The translations under genes were made by a program, and so were the position numbers. The notes under the pieces are model-generated. The model was given only the letters and a program-made list of their open reading frames with translations. It was not told where the DNA came from and ran no database searches. From Patulibacter sp. (GTDB taxonomy: Bacteria > Actinomycetota > Thermoleophilia > Solirubrobacterales > Solirubrobacteraceae), in contig NZ_JAURWA010000109.1 of NCBI RefSeq assembly GCF_030655195.1, positions 1 through 39,347 of the forward strand: 39,347 nt of DNA, in the 5' to 3' direction. Of the stretch, positions 1 to 9,164 are shown one piece after another. How positions within the stretch are numbered: position 1 is the first letter of the stretch; the number at the start of each line of letters is the position of its first letter.

Positions 1-495
1 CGCGGAGGCGAGGGCGACGAGCCCGACGGCCGCCGCCGGCAGGGCGGTGAGCGGGCGCGCGGTCCGTGCCCCGGCGGTCCGCGCACGACCGATCCGCGCC
101 CAGAGCCACGCGCCGCCGGCCACGACCGCGACGGCCGCGGCGACGAACGCCAGGACGACGAGGAGCCCGTCCTCCCGCCAGGGTCGCCCGTCGCACTCGC
201 TGCCGCACAGGCCCGAGAGGAGCCACGTGATGAAGGCGACGCCGAGCACGACGAGGAGCGCCAGGACGGCCGCGGCGACCACGACGACCCGCCCGAGGTT
301 CTGGGCGGGCGTCCCCGGCAGCGACCGCCCGCGGACGCCGTGCAGCAGCGCGGCGCCCAGCAGCAGCAGGGCGACGAAGCCGAGCGGGCCGGAGGCGTCC
401 TCGACCACCACCGCGAAGGCGACCGCCGGGACCAGGACGAGGGCGAGCACCAGGGCCGTCGGGGCGGCCCCGGCCCACCACGCACGGGAGCTCAT
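1..495 (-). CDS. Partial polytopic membrane protein (C-terminus cut by window edge)
   Basis: Reading the minus strand from an ATG at 495-493 gives an uninterrupted frame to base 1 (165 residues visible). The product has about four hydrophobic segments. The N-terminus begins MSSRAWWAGAAPTALVLALV, a second Leu/Ala-rich helix follows, then a Val/Ala/Leu helix. A short loop with two Cys (CGSECDG) comes next, then further helices. The plus-strand frame across the same bases is only its shadow, full of Arg/Ser/Thr. The gene is divergent from the DUF429 gene, with 57 bp between the two starts. I do not recognise a family. Substrate and function are unknown; it is probably an inner-membrane protein. 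Confidence 0.7.
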   Translation of the reverse strand, partial: MSSRAWWAGAAPTALVLALVLVPAVAFAVVVEDASGPLGFVALLLLGAALLHGVRGRSLPGTPAQNLGRVVVVAAAVLALLVVLGVAFITWLLSGLCGSECDGRPWREDGLLVVLAFVAAAVAVVAGGAWLWARIGRARTAGARTARPLTALPAAAVGLVALASA

Positions 496-539
496 CGCGC
501 CACTCTGACGCACGACGGGGCGCCGCGCGGGCCGTCCGC

Positions 540-545
540 TACGGT
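540..545 (+). promoter_or_regulatory. -10-like box TACGGT, 7 nt before a GTG start
   Basis: TACGGT fits the actinobacterial TANNNT -10 pattern. It ends 7 nt before the GTG at 553, which would make the DUF429 mRNA leaderless. No convincing -35 is visible. See the finding on leaderless starts. Confidence 0.4.
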
Positions 546-552
546 CGCCGAC

Positions 553-1332
553 GTGTCCGCCGGCTCCAGCGCGCCCTCCGACGACGCCGGCGCGGCGGGG
601 TCCGCGATCGCGGTCGGCGCGGACGGCGCGCGCGGCGGCTGGCTCGTCGCCGTGGCCCTCGGGGACGGGGACGTCGTGCGACGGACCGAGCTCCGCCTCG
701 TCCCCACCCTGGCGGCCGTCGTCGGGCTCGGGACGACGGACGCCCCGGTCTGCGTCGACGTCCCGATCGGCCTGCCGGAGGACCAGGAGCTTCGCGCGTG
801 CGACCTCGCCGCCCGGGAGCGGCTCGGGGCCCGACGGTCGTCGGTCTTCGAGCCGCCCGCGCGGTTCCTGCTCGACGCCGCGGACTACCCCGACGCGCGC
901 CGGATGATCGCCGAGCGCCCCGGCAGCCGCGGCGTCAGCGCCCAGGCCTTCGCGCTCCTCCCCCGCATCCGCGAGGCCGACGGGTACCTCCGCGGTGACG
1001 CGGGCGCCCGCGGCCGCGTCCACGAGTGCCACCCCGAGGTCGCGTTCGCCGCGCTCGTCGGGGCCGAGCTGCCGGCGAAGCGCAGCGTGGCGGGCGCCGT
1101 GCGCCGGCTCGAGGCGCTCCGGGCGACGTCCGACCTCGCCGACGTCGCCGAGCGGCTCGCGGCCTTCGATGCGCCCGCGCGCGACGCGGTCCTCGACGAC
1201 GCGCTCGACGCCTACGCCGCCCTCTGGTCCGCGCTCCGCGTGCGCCGCGGCGCGGCCGAGCGCCTGGGCGCCCGCCCCGACGGGACCACGGAGGAGGACG
1301 CGACGGGCCTGCCGATGTCGATCGTGTTCTGA
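553..1332 (+). CDS. DUF429 family protein (predicted RNase H-like nuclease)
   Basis: The product is 259 aa from GTG 553. Longer upstream starts would be antisense to the divergent membrane gene and give a Gln/Arg-rich, unnatural N-terminus. Family marks are GADGARGGW (about residues 22-30), CVDVPIGLP (67-75), the DLAARERLGARRSSVF block (84-99), VHECHPEVAF (156-165) and DALDAYAALW (216-225). DUF429 proteins are predicted RNase H-fold nucleases. D24, D69, E158 and D219 are candidates for the acidic metal-binding set. The molecular role of this family is not well established. Family assignment is firm; the nuclease activity is inference from the fold. Confidence 0.8.
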   Translation: MSAGSSAPSDDAGAAGSAIAVGADGARGGWLVAVALGDGDVVRRTELRLVPTLAAVVGLGTTDAPVCVDVPIGLPEDQELRACDLAARERLGARRSSVFEPPARFLLDAADYPDARRMIAERPGSRGVSAQAFALLPRIREADGYLRGDAGARGRVHECHPEVAFAALVGAELPAKRSVAGAVRRLEALRATSDLADVAERLAAFDAPARDAVLDDALDAYAALWSALRVRRGAAERLGARPDGTTEEDATGLPMSIVF

Positions 1333-1374
1333 GGCCCTGGCCGGGGCCCGCACCGCGTGTCCGGACCACCCGTC

Positions 1375-1402
1375 CTGTCGGCGGTCCGCCCCGTGGTACG
1401 GT
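1375..1402 (+). promoter_or_regulatory. Possible promoter of the lipase gene
   Basis: CTGTCG (1375-1380), a 16-bp spacer and TACGGT (1397-1402) resemble a weak sigma-A-type promoter. It would give a leader of about 50 nt to the GTG at 1460, which has an AGGAGG ribosome site at 1450-1455. Weak match. Confidence 0.3.
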
Positions 1403-1459
1403 CGCCCGCGGTCCCGGGGCGGTCGATCACGGCCCGCCCGCACAGCACCAGGAGGCCGC

Positions 1460-2842
1460 GTGCCACACCCCTTCGAGACGACCGGCGTCCGCGCCCGCGT
1501 CGCAGTCCTGCTCTCCGTCGCCGCCGCGGTGCTCCTCGCCCCGGCCGCGGCGCCGGCCGCCACGACCTACGCGCCGCTCGACGCCCCGGGACCGACCCTC
1601 GCCGTCCCGCGCGCCGACCTCGACCGGAGCCTCGTCTGCAGCCCCGGCGTCGCGGGCGCCACGGAGGACCCGGTCCTCCTGGTCCCCGGCACGACGCTGA
1701 CGCCGGAGATCGACTTCGGGTGGAACTACGCGCGCTCGCTGCCCGCGATGGGGCGTGCGACCTGCACGGTGGAGCTGCCGGGCAACGCGATGGGCGACAT
1801 CCAGACCGCCGGCGAGTACGTGGTCGACGCGATCCGCACGATGCACCGGCGCAGCGGCCGGAAGGTCGACGTCGTCGGCCACAGCCAGGGCGGCATGATC
1901 GGCCGCTGGGCGCTGCGGTTCTGGCCCGACGTGCGGCCGATGGTCGACGATCTCGTCGGCCTCGCGCCGAGCAACCACGGCACCACCCTGGCCCCCGCGC
2001 TCTGCGCCCTGCAGTGCGCACCGGCGTTCTGGCAGCAGCGCGACACGGCGGCGTTCGTCGCGGCGCTGAACTCGCGCGCCGAGACCGTCGCGGGCGTCGA
2101 CTACACCAGCGTCTTCACCGCCCTGGACGAGGTCGTCGTGCCCAACCAGGACGCGACCACGGGCTCCTCGGCCCTGCGCACCGGTGAGGGCCGGCGCAGC
2201 AACGTGCTGGTGCAGGACGTCTGCCCGCTGCACGTCGCCGACCACCTGACCCTGGGGACCTCCGACCCCGTCGGCCACGCGCTGGTCGTCGACGCGATCA
2301 CGCACCCCGGACCGGCCGACCCCGGCCGCATCGACCGCGCCGCCGTCTGCGCGCGGACGCTGGCGCCCGGGGTCGACGCCGCGACGTTCCCCGCGGAGTT
2401 CGCCCGCCTGGCCGCCGTGGTCGCCCAGCAGGTCCTCCAGGCCCCGCAGGTCACGGCCGAGCCCCCGCTGCGCTGCTACGTCACGGCGTCCTGCCCCGCC
2501 GCCCCGGCGGGCGGGACCGCGGCACCCGCCTCCGGCACACCGGCGGCGCGTCGTGCCTCCCGGGTGACCCTGCGGGTGCGTCGGTCCGGGGCGCGCGCCG
2601 TGCGCGTGACCGTCCGGCTCGCCGACCGCGCGGCCGGCCGCGTCGTCCTGCGGGTCGCGCGCCGCGGCGCCCGGCCGATCACCCGGACCGTCGCGGTGCG
2701 CCGCTCGCGGACGAGCGTGGCCGTCGTGTCGCTGCCCCGGGCGACGGCCTCGCGGGCGCTGACCGTGACCGCCCGCTTCGGCGGCGACGCGACCCACCGG
2801 CCCCGCACCGTGCGGGCGCGGGTCGCGGCGGCGCGGGGCTGA
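1460..2842 (+). CDS. Secreted lipase of the CalB-like alpha/beta-hydrolase type
   Basis: The product is 460 aa from GTG 1460, chosen because AGGAGG lies 4 nt upstream and the frame then opens with a signal peptide (hydrophobic core about residues 13-30, likely cleavage near APAA). The core resembles Candida antarctica lipase [21 protein letters not shown] (70-89) forms the oxyanion region and GHSQGG (140-145) holds nucleophile S142. TALDEVVVP gives acid D223 and VADHLTLG gives H262. A WQQ motif near 191 also matches. The C-terminal 115 or so residues are Arg/Val-rich beta-strand sequence like a bacterial Ig-like domain. It is expected to hydrolyse esters or triglycerides outside the cell. It stands alone and converges on the acylase gene. 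Family confidence is good; substrate is unknown. Confidence 0.82.
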   Translation: MPHPFETTGVRARVAVLLSVAAAVLLAPAAAPAATTYAPLDAPGPTLAVPRADLDRSLVCSPGVAGATEDPVLLVPGTTLTPEIDFGWNYARSLPAMGRATCTVELPGNAMGDIQTAGEYVVDAIRTMHRRSGRKVDVVGHSQGGMIGRWALRFWPDVRPMVDDLVGLAPSNHGTTLAPALCALQCAPAFWQQRDTAAFVAALNSRAETVAGVDYTSVFTALDEVVVPNQDATTGSSALRTGEGRRSNVLVQDVCPLHVADHLTLGTSDPVGHALVVDAITHPGPADPGRIDRAAVCARTLAPGVDAATFPAEFARLAAVVAQQVLQAPQVTAEPPLRCYVTASCPAAPAGGTAAPASGTPAARRASRVTLRVRRSGARAVRVTVRLADRAAGRVVLRVARRGARPITRTVAVRRSRTSVAVVSLPRATASRALTVTARFGGDATHRPRTVRARVAAARG

Positions 2843-2854
2843 CCGAGCCCGGCA

Positions 2855-2880
2855 CCGGGGCCGCCGTGCGGCGACCCCGG
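2855..2880. terminator. Hairpin between convergent lipase and acylase genes
   Basis: CCGGGG (2855-2860) pairs with CCCCGG (2875-2880), and a competing inner CCGC/GCGG stem lies between them. It sits in the 57-bp gap between two convergent stop codons, so a bidirectional terminator is plausible. There is no T-run, as is common in GC-rich actinobacteria. Confidence 0.4.
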
Positions 2881-2899
2881 GTCCGGTCGGACGGTCGTC

Positions 2900-5782
2900 C
2901 TACCGGACCGTCGAGATCCGGATGCTGCCGCGCGGGCCGACCACGAACCGGGCGACGCCCGACGCGTTGGTCCTCGCCGTGTACCGGCGACCGCCGACGC
3001 GGATGGTGACCTTGCGGCCGCGGGCGACCTTGCGACCGCTCGTCACGCGGATGCGGACGATGCGCCTGCCCGAGGCCGTCCGGGCGACGGAGCGGACGCG
3101 GGAGCTGAAGCCCGCGGGGCCACGCGACCCGGTCGGTCCCTTGGCGCCTCGCGGACCGTTCGGACCCGAAGGGCCCTGCTCGCCGGTCGGGCCGGCGGGG
3201 CCCGTCGGACCCGGGACGCCGGGGACGCCCGACGGACCCGCCGGACCGACCGGGCCTGCGGGACCGGCCGGGCCCGTGGCACCGTCCTGGCCCGCGGGAC
3301 CCTGACCGTCGGGCGGGGTGTCGTCCGCGACTGTCTTCGGCGCCGCGAGCTGCTGCGCCGTGACGTCCTCCGCGCGGTAGGGCACGTCGATGAACTGCAG
3401 GTTCGAGAAGCGCCGCGTCTGGTCCGCGAAGTACGGGGACGTCGGGTCCTCGGACTGCGAGTAGCTGAGGAGCGCCCGGGCCTTCGGGCCCTCGACCGGG
3501 TCGACCTCGGCGAACATCACGAAGCTCGATCCACTCTGGACCTCACCGTACGTCGCGGCGGCCGTCGAGACCGAGGTCACGGGGTAGCAGCCGGTGTTGC
3601 AGCCCGAGATCGGGATGCGCTCCGTACCGCGGGTGGCGTGCTGGACGTCGCCCCACGTCGCGTTCAGGGCGACGCCCCGGGTGCGCAGCTCGGCGACCGC
3701 ACGGGCCAGGGCCTGGAGCGTCGACGGCGTCGTCTGGGTGGCGGGCGCGTTCGGGTTCAGCGTGTTGGGCGTCGTCGCCGGGTTGTTCACGTCGAACGGC
3801 ACGGTCCAGAAGATGCTCGAGTTGGTGTTCGGGGCCATCGCGAACCAGCGGGCGAACAGCCACCCGCCCTTCGAGTCGCGATTTCCGGTGGCGTCGAACG
3901 CGTCGAGGACCGGGCAGGCCTCCGAGATGTCGACCGCCGGCTGGCCGGCGACGCCCGTGGCGACCGGGGTGGCGGCGTTGTCGCGGCAGAGCTGCCGCAG
4001 CACCGGCAGCGTCAGCTCGGCGCCGAGGTTGCGGTTGGCGGTCCAGGCGCTCTCGAGCGAGGCACGCGAGAAGCGCGCGCCGCCCGCCGTGCCCTTGGCG
4101 ATGATGTCGAGGCCCAGCCGGGTGCGCAGGCCCTGCTCGGTGCGCTCGAGACCGATGATCTGCGAGAAGCCCTCGAGCTTCGACGCGGGGTTGGTCAGCC
4201 AGTGCGAGTCGTTGGAGTTCTGCACCGACGTCGTGTTCTTCAGCACCGGCAGGTTCTTGCCGCCGAAGATGCCGGGGCGGACCGCGTCGTCGTCGGTTCC
4301 CGGGGTGCACTCGCTGCGCGATCCGTCGAGCAGGTAGAGGCGGTTCTGGCGGGCCGCGGCGCCGAGCTGGCCCGGCACGCAGGTGGACCCGATCGTCGCG
4401 TTGGTGACGTTCGGCGTCACCGACAGGTCGGTGTAGAACGAGTTGCCGCGGTCGTCGGCGCCGATCGTGTTGACCCAGGGGATGCCCTGGATCTCCTTCT
4501 GCGCCGTGATGATGTCGTCGGCCGAGCGGGCGCGGTTCATCGCCAGCCACTGGTCGAAGAGCCGCAGGTTGTCCGCGTTGGCGTCGTTGAACGCGTAGGC
4601 GGTCGTGGTGTTCCACGAGGCCGCGCCGGCGGTCAGGCCGAGCTGCGGGAACGTCGTGACGCGGCCGAAGCGGGTGAACCACCAGTCGTGGCTCTGCGTG
4701 GTCAGGCTGCCGTCCGCACCCTTGACCTGCACCGCGACGGTCTGCTTGCGCATCGGGATCGTGCGACCGTCGACGACGTAGCTCGTCGGGGTGCCCGAGG
4801 CGAGCTTCAGCTGCTGCAGCGTGAAGCGCCGGCCGGTGGACACGGTGTGCGACCAGGCGACGTGGCGGTTGTGGCCGATGTTGACCACCGGCGAGCCCAT
4901 CAGGCTGGCGCCGACCACGTCGACGTCACCGGGCACCTGCAGGTGGAACTCCCAGAAGCGCTCGTTGCCCGCCCACGGGAAGTGCGGGTTGCCCAGCACC
5001 AGGCCGTCGCGGCCCTCCGTGGCGTCCTTGCCCAGGCCGATGGCGTTGGAGCCGAGGGTCGGCTCCGCCTTCGGGTCGAACATCGTGCCCTGCAGGTTCT
5101 CGGCGATCTCGTCGGCCGTCAGCGGCGGGGCGTCGGTCGACGCGGCGCGGCTGCGGGTCGTGGTCGGCGTGGCCGGCGGGACGGCTCCGGCGAGCGCCGC
5201 GATGTACTGGTTGGAGCTGGCCCGCATGCCCAGGTTGTTGGCCAGGCGCCAGACGTCGATCTCGGAGATCGGGCGGACCCACGCCGCGCCCTTGCAGCGC
5301 GGGTCGCCGAGACCGTCGGTGCCGCCCTGCTCGGCGAGGTAGCGGTTGTAGCCCGCGGCGTAGCCCCGGGCGAGCGCCCGGGCGTCCTTGGACGGGCCGT
5401 CGGGGTAGGCGCGGTCGAGCTGCTTCTCGATCTGGCGGTCGTCGATGACCGACGCCCAGAACCAGTCGGACTGCACGTTGGCGTTGTTCGTGCCGGCGCC
5501 GAGGAACTTCGACCGCTCGCCGCTCGTCGTCAGGTAGACGTCGGCGAGCGTGCAGATGTTGTCCTGCGCGGCCGCGTAGCCGACGCCGAAGCCGCCGTCG
5601 CCGAGCGTGCCGGCCTTGATGTGCGGGATGCCGCCGGTCGTGCGGGTGACGCTCGCGTCGTAGGCGGACGCCGGTCCGGCGGCGGCCAGGGACACCGCGG
5701 CGGCGGAGACGGCGAGGACCGCCGAGCGCAGGCGGGTGCGGGGACGTGGGCGCGCCGATGGGCGGGCTGATCGATCGGGCAT
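2900..5782 (-). CDS. Secreted penicillin-acylase-family Ntn hydrolase (aculeacin A / AHL acylase type) with collagen-like tail
   Basis: The product is 960 aa from ATG 5782, preceded by GGAG; upstream in-frame codons read as non-coding. There is a signal peptide (hydrophobic about residues 20-37, ending ASA near 40). The alpha-subunit-like part begins with [10 protein letters not shown]. The precursor is expected to self-cleave before S245 in LGSNAIGLG, which becomes the N-terminal nucleophile. [42 protein letters not shown] and [15 protein letters not shown] all match the aculeacin A acylase / PvdQ / QuiP branch. These enzymes remove acyl chains from lipopeptides or acyl-homoserine lactones. 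Residues about 826-892 are Gly-X-Y collagen-like repeats, followed by a basic 68-residue beta-rich end. Substrate cannot be read from sequence; quorum quenching or lipopeptide deacylation are the options. Confidence 0.9.
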   Translation of the reverse strand: MPDRSARPSARPRPRTRLRSAVLAVSAAAVSLAAAGPASAYDASVTRTTGGIPHIKAGTLGDGGFGVGYAAAQDNICTLADVYLTTSGERSKFLGAGTNNANVQSDWFWASVIDDRQIEKQLDRAYPDGPSKDARALARGYAAGYNRYLAEQGGTDGLGDPRCKGAAWVRPISEIDVWRLANNLGMRASSNQYIAALAGAVPPATPTTTRSRAASTDAPPLTADEIAENLQGTMFDPKAEPTLGSNAIGLGKDATEGRDGLVLGNPHFPWAGNERFWEFHLQVPGDVDVVGASLMGSPVVNIGHNRHVAWSHTVSTGRRFTLQQLKLASGTPTSYVVDGRTIPMRKQTVAVQVKGADGSLTTQSHDWWFTRFGRVTTFPQLGLTAGAASWNTTTAYAFNDANADNLRLFDQWLAMNRARSADDIITAQKEIQGIPWVNTIGADDRGNSFYTDLSVTPNVTNATIGSTCVPGQLGAAARQNRLYLLDGSRSECTPGTDDDAVRPGIFGGKNLPVLKNTTSVQNSNDSHWLTNPASKLEGFSQIIGLERTEQGLRTRLGLDIIAKGTAGGARFSRASLESAWTANRNLGAELTLPVLRQLCRDNAATPVATGVAGQPAVDISEACPVLDAFDATGNRDSKGGWLFARWFAMAPNTNSSIFWTVPFDVNNPATTPNTLNPNAPATQTTPSTLQALARAVAELRTRGVALNATWGDVQHATRGTERIPISGCNTGCYPVTSVSTAAATYGEVQSGSSFVMFAEVDPVEGPKARALLSYSQSEDPTSPYFADQTRRFSNLQFIDVPYRAEDVTAQQLAAPKTVADDTPPDGQGPAGQDGATGPAGPAGPVGPAGPSGVPGVPGPTGPAGPTGEQGPSGPNGPRGAKGPTGSRGPAGFSSRVRSVARTASGRRIVRIRVTSGRKVARGRKVTIRVGGRRYTARTNASGVARFVVGPRGSIRISTVR
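3107..3307 (-). repeat. Collagen-like Gly-X-Y repeat region in the acylase
   Basis: About 22 Gly-X-Y triplets ([30 protein letters not shown] and so on) sit between the catalytic domain and the basic C-terminal domain. The DNA is a run of degenerate 9-bp units. A very similar motif ends the nuclease at the other end of the window. Confidence 0.9.
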
Positions 5783-5930
5783 GAGGCTCCAGGGGATCGG
5801 ATTGACGGGCGCGAGCGTAGGGCCCGCCGCGGGGCTCGCGGACAACATCCGTTGAGCACTCCGTACACCTGGTGTCGGGGCGGAACGCGCGGTCCGATGT
5901 CGGGACCGCACACGCGTCGTGGCCCCGCCC

Positions 5931-6767
5931 TCAGCCGGCGACCGCCGCCAGCCGCACCGGCGGCTCGCGCAGGATCTCGGTGGCCAGCCGCAGGAAGTCG
6001 ACCACCCGACGCTCGCGACGGCCCTTCGCGACCGCCAGGCAGGTCTCGACCCGGGCGAGGTCCCTCACGGGGACGAGCACGAGGTCGGGGCGCGTGTAGG
6101 ACCGCGCGACGCTGAGGGGCACCAGTGCGATGCCCTCGCCGCTGGCGATCAGCTCGAACTTCTCCTCGAGCGACGACGCCCGTCGCACGCGCCCGTCGAA
6201 GATCGTCTCGCCCTCCAGGTCGGCCACCGCGATCGACGTGCGACGGGCCAGCGGGTGCGAGGCCGGCAGGCACGCGACCTTCTCCTCGCTCCCGATCGGC
6301 TCCGTCCGCAGCCCCGCGTCGTCGAACGGCCGGCGCAGGAGGCCGACGTCGGCCCGGCCGTCGCGGAGCGGCGCGTCCTGCTCGAACCACTCCAGGCGCA
6401 GGAGCTCGATCTCGACGTCGGGGTGCGACGCGGCGAACGACCGCACCGCGTCGGCGACGTGCAGCCCGGGCGAGAACGCGACGACGAGCCGCTCGACGCC
6501 CCGGTCCTTCTCCAGGACCCGCCGCACGGCCGCGTCGACGCCGCCGAGGAGGTCGCGCGACTCCGCCAGCAGCTGCTCGCCGGCGGGGGTCAGGGCGACG
6601 CTGCGGGTCGTCCGCTCCAGCAGCGTGCAGCCGAGCTCCCGCTCCAGCGCCCGGACCTGCCGGCTCAGCACGGGCTGGGCGATGAAGAGCCGCTCGGCTG
6701 CCCGGCCGAAGTGGCGCTCCTCCGCGACCGCGACGAAGTAGCGGAGCTTGCGGAGGTCCAGATCCAT
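5931..6767 (-). CDS. LysR-family transcriptional regulator
   Basis: The product is 278 aa from ATG 6767. The N-terminal winged helix-turn-helix is typical: [20 protein letters not shown], then [20 protein letters not shown] and [14 protein letters not shown] (residues about 5-65). A substrate-binding domain of two Rossmann-like halves follows (about 90-270), with [18 protein letters not shown] at its start. It is transcribed away from the NmrA-type reductase, with 61 bp between the starts, the usual LysR arrangement in which the regulator controls the divergent gene and itself. The start codon overlaps a palindrome (6766-6780) that could be its autoregulatory site. The effector is unknown. 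Confidence 0.9.
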   Translation of the reverse strand: MDLDLRKLRYFVAVAEERHFGRAAERLFIAQPVLSRQVRALERELGCTLLERTTRSVALTPAGEQLLAESRDLLGGVDAAVRRVLEKDRGVERLVVAFSPGLHVADAVRSFAASHPDVEIELLRLEWFEQDAPLRDGRADVGLLRRPFDDAGLRTEPIGSEEKVACLPASHPLARRTSIAVADLEGETIFDGRVRRASSLEEKFELIASGEGIALVPLSVARSYTRPDLVLVPVRDLARVETCLAVAKGRRERRVVDFLRLATEILREPPVRLAAVAG

Positions 6768-6801
6768 ACCCGCAGGGTATCAACGCCCCTTCCAGAGGTA
6801 T
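6766..6801. promoter_or_regulatory. Candidate LysR operator in the divergent intergenic region
   Basis: ATACCCGCAGGGTAT (6766-6780) is an inverted repeat with perfect 6-bp arms. A further GGTAT half-site lies at 6797-6801, 22 bp from the right arm, or about two helical turns. One arm overlaps the LysR start codon. The layout fits a LysR recognition and activation site, but no binding data exist. Confidence 0.5.
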
Positions 6802-6828
6802 TGGAGTTGCGGGCCTCCGAGGCGCACG

Positions 6829-7755
6829 ATGGATCCCATGATCGTGCTCACCACCCCCACCGGCGACATCGGCGGGCAGCTGCTCCGGCTGCTCCTCGAC
6901 CGCGCCCCGGACCACGGCGAGGCGCTGCGCGTCGTCGTCCGCGACCCCGCCCGCCTGCCCGGCGACGTCCGGGAGCGGGTCGACGTCGTCGTCGGCTCCC
7001 ACGGCGACGCCGACGTCCTCGACCGGGCGTTCTCCGGCGCCGACGCCGTCTTCTGGTGCGTCCCGCCCGACCCGTCCACCCCGGACCTCGAGTCCGCGTT
7101 CGCCGGCTTCACCCGCCCGGCGGTGGACGCCCTGCGCGCCCACGGCGTCGGCCACGTCGTCGGCGTGTCCGCGCTCGGCCGCGGCACCGCCGTGGCCGAC
7201 AGCGCCGGCTTCGTCACCGCGTCGCTGCGCATGGACGACGTCCTCGCCGGGTCGGGCGCCGCCTACCGCGCGCTGGCCAACCCGTCGTTCATGGACAACC
7301 TGCTCCGGCAGGTCGCGTCGATCCGCGACGCCGGCGTCTTCACCGACACGGCGATCCCCGACCGCAGGGCGCCGACCGCCGCGACGCGCGACATCGCCGC
7401 GGCCGCCGCCACGCTCCTGCTCGACCGGTCGTGGACCGGCGTCGGCGAGGTGCCGGTCCTTGGCCCTGAGGACCTGTCGCAGGAGGAGCTCGCCGCGACC
7501 GTGTCCGACGTCCTCGGCACTCCCGTCCGGTACGAGCGCCGGTCGCTCGACGACCTGGCCGCCTCGATGCGGGGCTTCGGCGCCGGCGAGGCCTTCGCGA
7601 CGGGCATGGTCGAGATGATGCGCGCGAAGGACGAGGGCCTCGACGCCGGGGTCGCGCGGACCCCGGAGACCTCGAGCCCGACGACGTTCCGGCAGTGGTG
7701 CACGGAGGTCCTGCTGCCGGCGGTGCGCGGGGCCGACGGGGCGGTGGCGGCCTAG
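6829..7755 (+). CDS. NmrA-like NAD(P)-binding oxidoreductase
   Basis: The product is 308 aa from ATG 6829, which has GAGG 6 nt upstream; ATG 6838 is the alternative and would drop three residues. The N-terminus MIVLTTPTGDIGGQLL carries the atypical SDR glycine motif TPTGDIG. AVFWCVPPDPS and VGVSALGRG follow, with FMDNLLRQ and a C-terminal YERRSLDDLA region, as in NmrA / QOR2 / NAD(P)H azoreductase-like proteins. These are cytosolic NAD(P)-binding reductases or redox sensors; they lack the classical catalytic Tyr-Lys. It is probably controlled by the divergent LysR gene. Substrate unknown. Confidence 0.8.
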   Translation: MDPMIVLTTPTGDIGGQLLRLLLDRAPDHGEALRVVVRDPARLPGDVRERVDVVVGSHGDADVLDRAFSGADAVFWCVPPDPSTPDLESAFAGFTRPAVDALRAHGVGHVVGVSALGRGTAVADSAGFVTASLRMDDVLAGSGAAYRALANPSFMDNLLRQVASIRDAGVFTDTAIPDRRAPTAATRDIAAAAATLLLDRSWTGVGEVPVLGPEDLSQEELAATVSDVLGTPVRYERRSLDDLAASMRGFGAGEAFATGMVEMMRAKDEGLDAGVARTPETSSPTTFRQWCTEVLLPAVRGADGAVAA

Positions 7756-7845
7756 GCGCCGGAGCGGCCGGCGCGGTCGGGATCTCCGTCCCCGGCCGGG
7801 ACGGCACCCGGGCCGGGCGATCGGCCGACCGCGGGACCGGCCCGG

Positions 7846-8574
7846 TCAGTCCAGCGCCAGGCCCGTGTGGCGCTCGAGGCTCTCGACCAGCTCGTCCTGG
7901 AACCGCTCGTCGGTGACGGCCTCGTGCGGATCCTGGCGCTCGCGGTGGAACCAGTAGCCGCCCGAGGTCCGGGCCTCCGCGTCGTCCGCGACCGCCAGCC
8001 ACGTCTGGGTGCGGTGGCCCTCGACGAGGTCGTCGGGGGCGCCCGCCCCGCCCATCCGCGTCGGCACCCAGCCGGGGTCCACGGCACTGACCGTCGTGTC
8101 GGACCACCGGCGGGCCAGTGCGGCCGACAGGGCGGTGACGAGGAGCTTGCTGTCGGCGTAGCGGCCGGCCGGGTCGCCCCAGTCGACGTCCCGCAGCACC
8201 GCCGCGCGGCCGCCGAAGTGGTCGTTGCTGCTCAGGTACACCAGGCGGTCGGGCCGATCGATCAGCGCGGTGAGGACGTACGGCGCGACGACGTTGACCC
8301 GGAGGATGGCCGGCCCGGTGTGGACGCCGGCGTTGTGGATCACGGCGTCCATGCGGCCCAGACCGTTGACCTGGTCGGCGACGTCCCGCGTCGCCTCCGG
8401 ATCGGCGAGGTCGCCCACGACGACCGAGGCCCCGCGGTCCACGAGGTCGGCCACCGCGTCGGCGCGCCCGGGCGAGCGGACGTGCACGACCACGTCGTGG
8501 CGCTCCTGCAGGAGCGCGTCGGCGGCGGACCGCCCGAGACCGTCGGCGGAGCCGGTGACGAAGATGCGGGACAT
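7846..8574 (-). CDS. Short-chain dehydrogenase/reductase
   Basis: The product is 242 aa from ATG 8574. It has the Rossmann motif TGSADGLG (7-14), VVGDLADPE for adenine binding and HNAG (the NNAG equivalent). YLSSNDHF supplies the catalytic Ser region and YADSK gives the YxxxK pair. The C-terminus is unusual for the family: a segment around GGYWFHRERQDPHE followed by a helical end, as seen in a group of actinobacterial NAD-dependent epimerase/SDR proteins. It converges on the NmrA-type gene. No strong ribosome site is visible; only CGGGGC precedes the ATG. Substrate unknown. Confidence 0.82.
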   Translation of the reverse strand: MSRIFVTGSADGLGRSAADALLQERHDVVVHVRSPGRADAVADLVDRGASVVVGDLADPEATRDVADQVNGLGRMDAVIHNAGVHTGPAILRVNVVAPYVLTALIDRPDRLVYLSSNDHFGGRAAVLRDVDWGDPAGRYADSKLLVTALSAALARRWSDTTVSAVDPGWVPTRMGGAGAPDDLVEGHRTQTWLAVADDAEARTSGGYWFHRERQDPHEAVTDERFQDELVESLERHTGLALD

Positions 8575-8642
8575 GCCCCGGAGTCTGTCGGACGCGATCC
8601 TCCGGCCGGCGGGAACGAGCGGGACGCGCACTCCCGGACGCA

Positions 8643-8670
8643 CGAGAGGCCCGCTCTCGCGGGCCCCTCG
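8643..8670 (-). terminator. Hairpin downstream of tRNA-Pro
   Basis: A 12-bp stem with one mismatch (8643-8654 with 8659-8670) and a TCTC loop lies 20 nt past the 3' end of the minus-strand tRNA-Pro. It is GC-rich and has no T-run. It probably terminates the tRNA transcript. Confidence 0.55.
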
Positions 8671-8689
8671 ATCCTCGGTGATGCTCTAG

Positions 8690-8763
8690 TCGGGGAGACA
8701 GGATTTGAACCTGCGACCGCCCGGCCCCCAGCCGGGTGCGCTACCAGACTGCGCCACTCCCCG
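8690..8763 (-). tRNA. tRNA-Pro (anticodon GGG)
   Basis: The 7-bp acceptor stem CGGGGAG/CTCCCCG is perfect. The anticodon stem is CCCGG/CCGGG with loop CTGGGGG, giving anticodon GGG (8727-8729). The T-arm GCAGGTTCAAATCCTGT is standard. CCA is not encoded; the discriminator is A. Confidence 0.96.
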
Positions 8764-9046
8764 AGGACGCGGGAGCCTAGCGAAACGGGGCGGGACAGGT
8801 CGGCCGGGCGGGGCACGGATCGTCCGGCCGGGGACGGCGGCGCCGGTCGGTGGGGTGCCGTCGGCGGGGCCGTCCGGTCGGCGCCGGCGGGCCGGGACAT
8901 CGGCGCCTCGAGATGAGACGGGACGTGTCGCTTAGGAAGGCACCCGTGAACCCTTAGGCACACGGAAGGTCACGGCGCGGTCGTGCCAAGGAACCGGTGG
9001 TTCTATGGATGACACCGCAGGACGAAGACCACCGAGGAGCCACCAG

Positions 9047-9091
9047 ATGACGCACACCGCCCGCACCGTTCCGACCCGCACCACCGCCTGA
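9047..9091 (+). CDS. 14-residue Thr-rich small ORF (leader-peptide candidate)
   Basis: ATG at 9047 is preceded 7 nt upstream by GAGGAG (9034-9039), one of the best ribosome sites in the window. It encodes MTHTARTVPTRTTA and stops at 9089-9091; six of the 14 residues after and including position 2 are Thr (ACG once, ACC five times). The frame also stays open upstream to an ATG at 9005 (28 codons), but that start lacks a well-placed ribosome site. The stop TGA overlaps the ATG of the next ORF (TGATG). It is either a leader peptide or a chance ORF. No homology can be judged at this length. Confidence 0.35.
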   Translation: MTHTARTVPTRTTA

Positions 9092-9126
9092 TGGAACCGC
9101 CAAGACCCCCGCGTCCGCAGCAGTAG
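9091..9126 (+). CDS. 11-residue Pro-rich small ORF overlapping the previous stop
   Basis: The stop of the 14-codon ORF and this ATG share a base (TGATG), the usual sign of translational coupling. It encodes MEPPRPPRPQQ, with five Pro including two PP pairs, a composition known to slow ribosomes. It ends 38 nt before the 14-bp hairpin at 9165. It could serve as a ribosome-stalling sensor that controls folding downstream, or it could be chance in GC-rich DNA. Confidence 0.3.
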   Translation: MEPPRPPRPQQ

Positions 9127-9164
9127 GGCGGGCGCGGGATACCCAGCAGGGACTGCGACGACGA

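Noticed and set aside
340..552. N-terminal extension of the DUF429 protein back to 340
   Set aside because: The extension is Gln/Arg/Gly-rich and antisense to a minus-strand membrane protein gene with clear helices; GTG 553 has a -10 box just upstream.
3638..5770. Long plus-strand open frame of about 710 codons across the acylase
   Set aside because: It is Arg/Val/Gly-rich antisense sequence of the acylase, as expected from GC-rich codons. The minus frame has all catalytic motifs.
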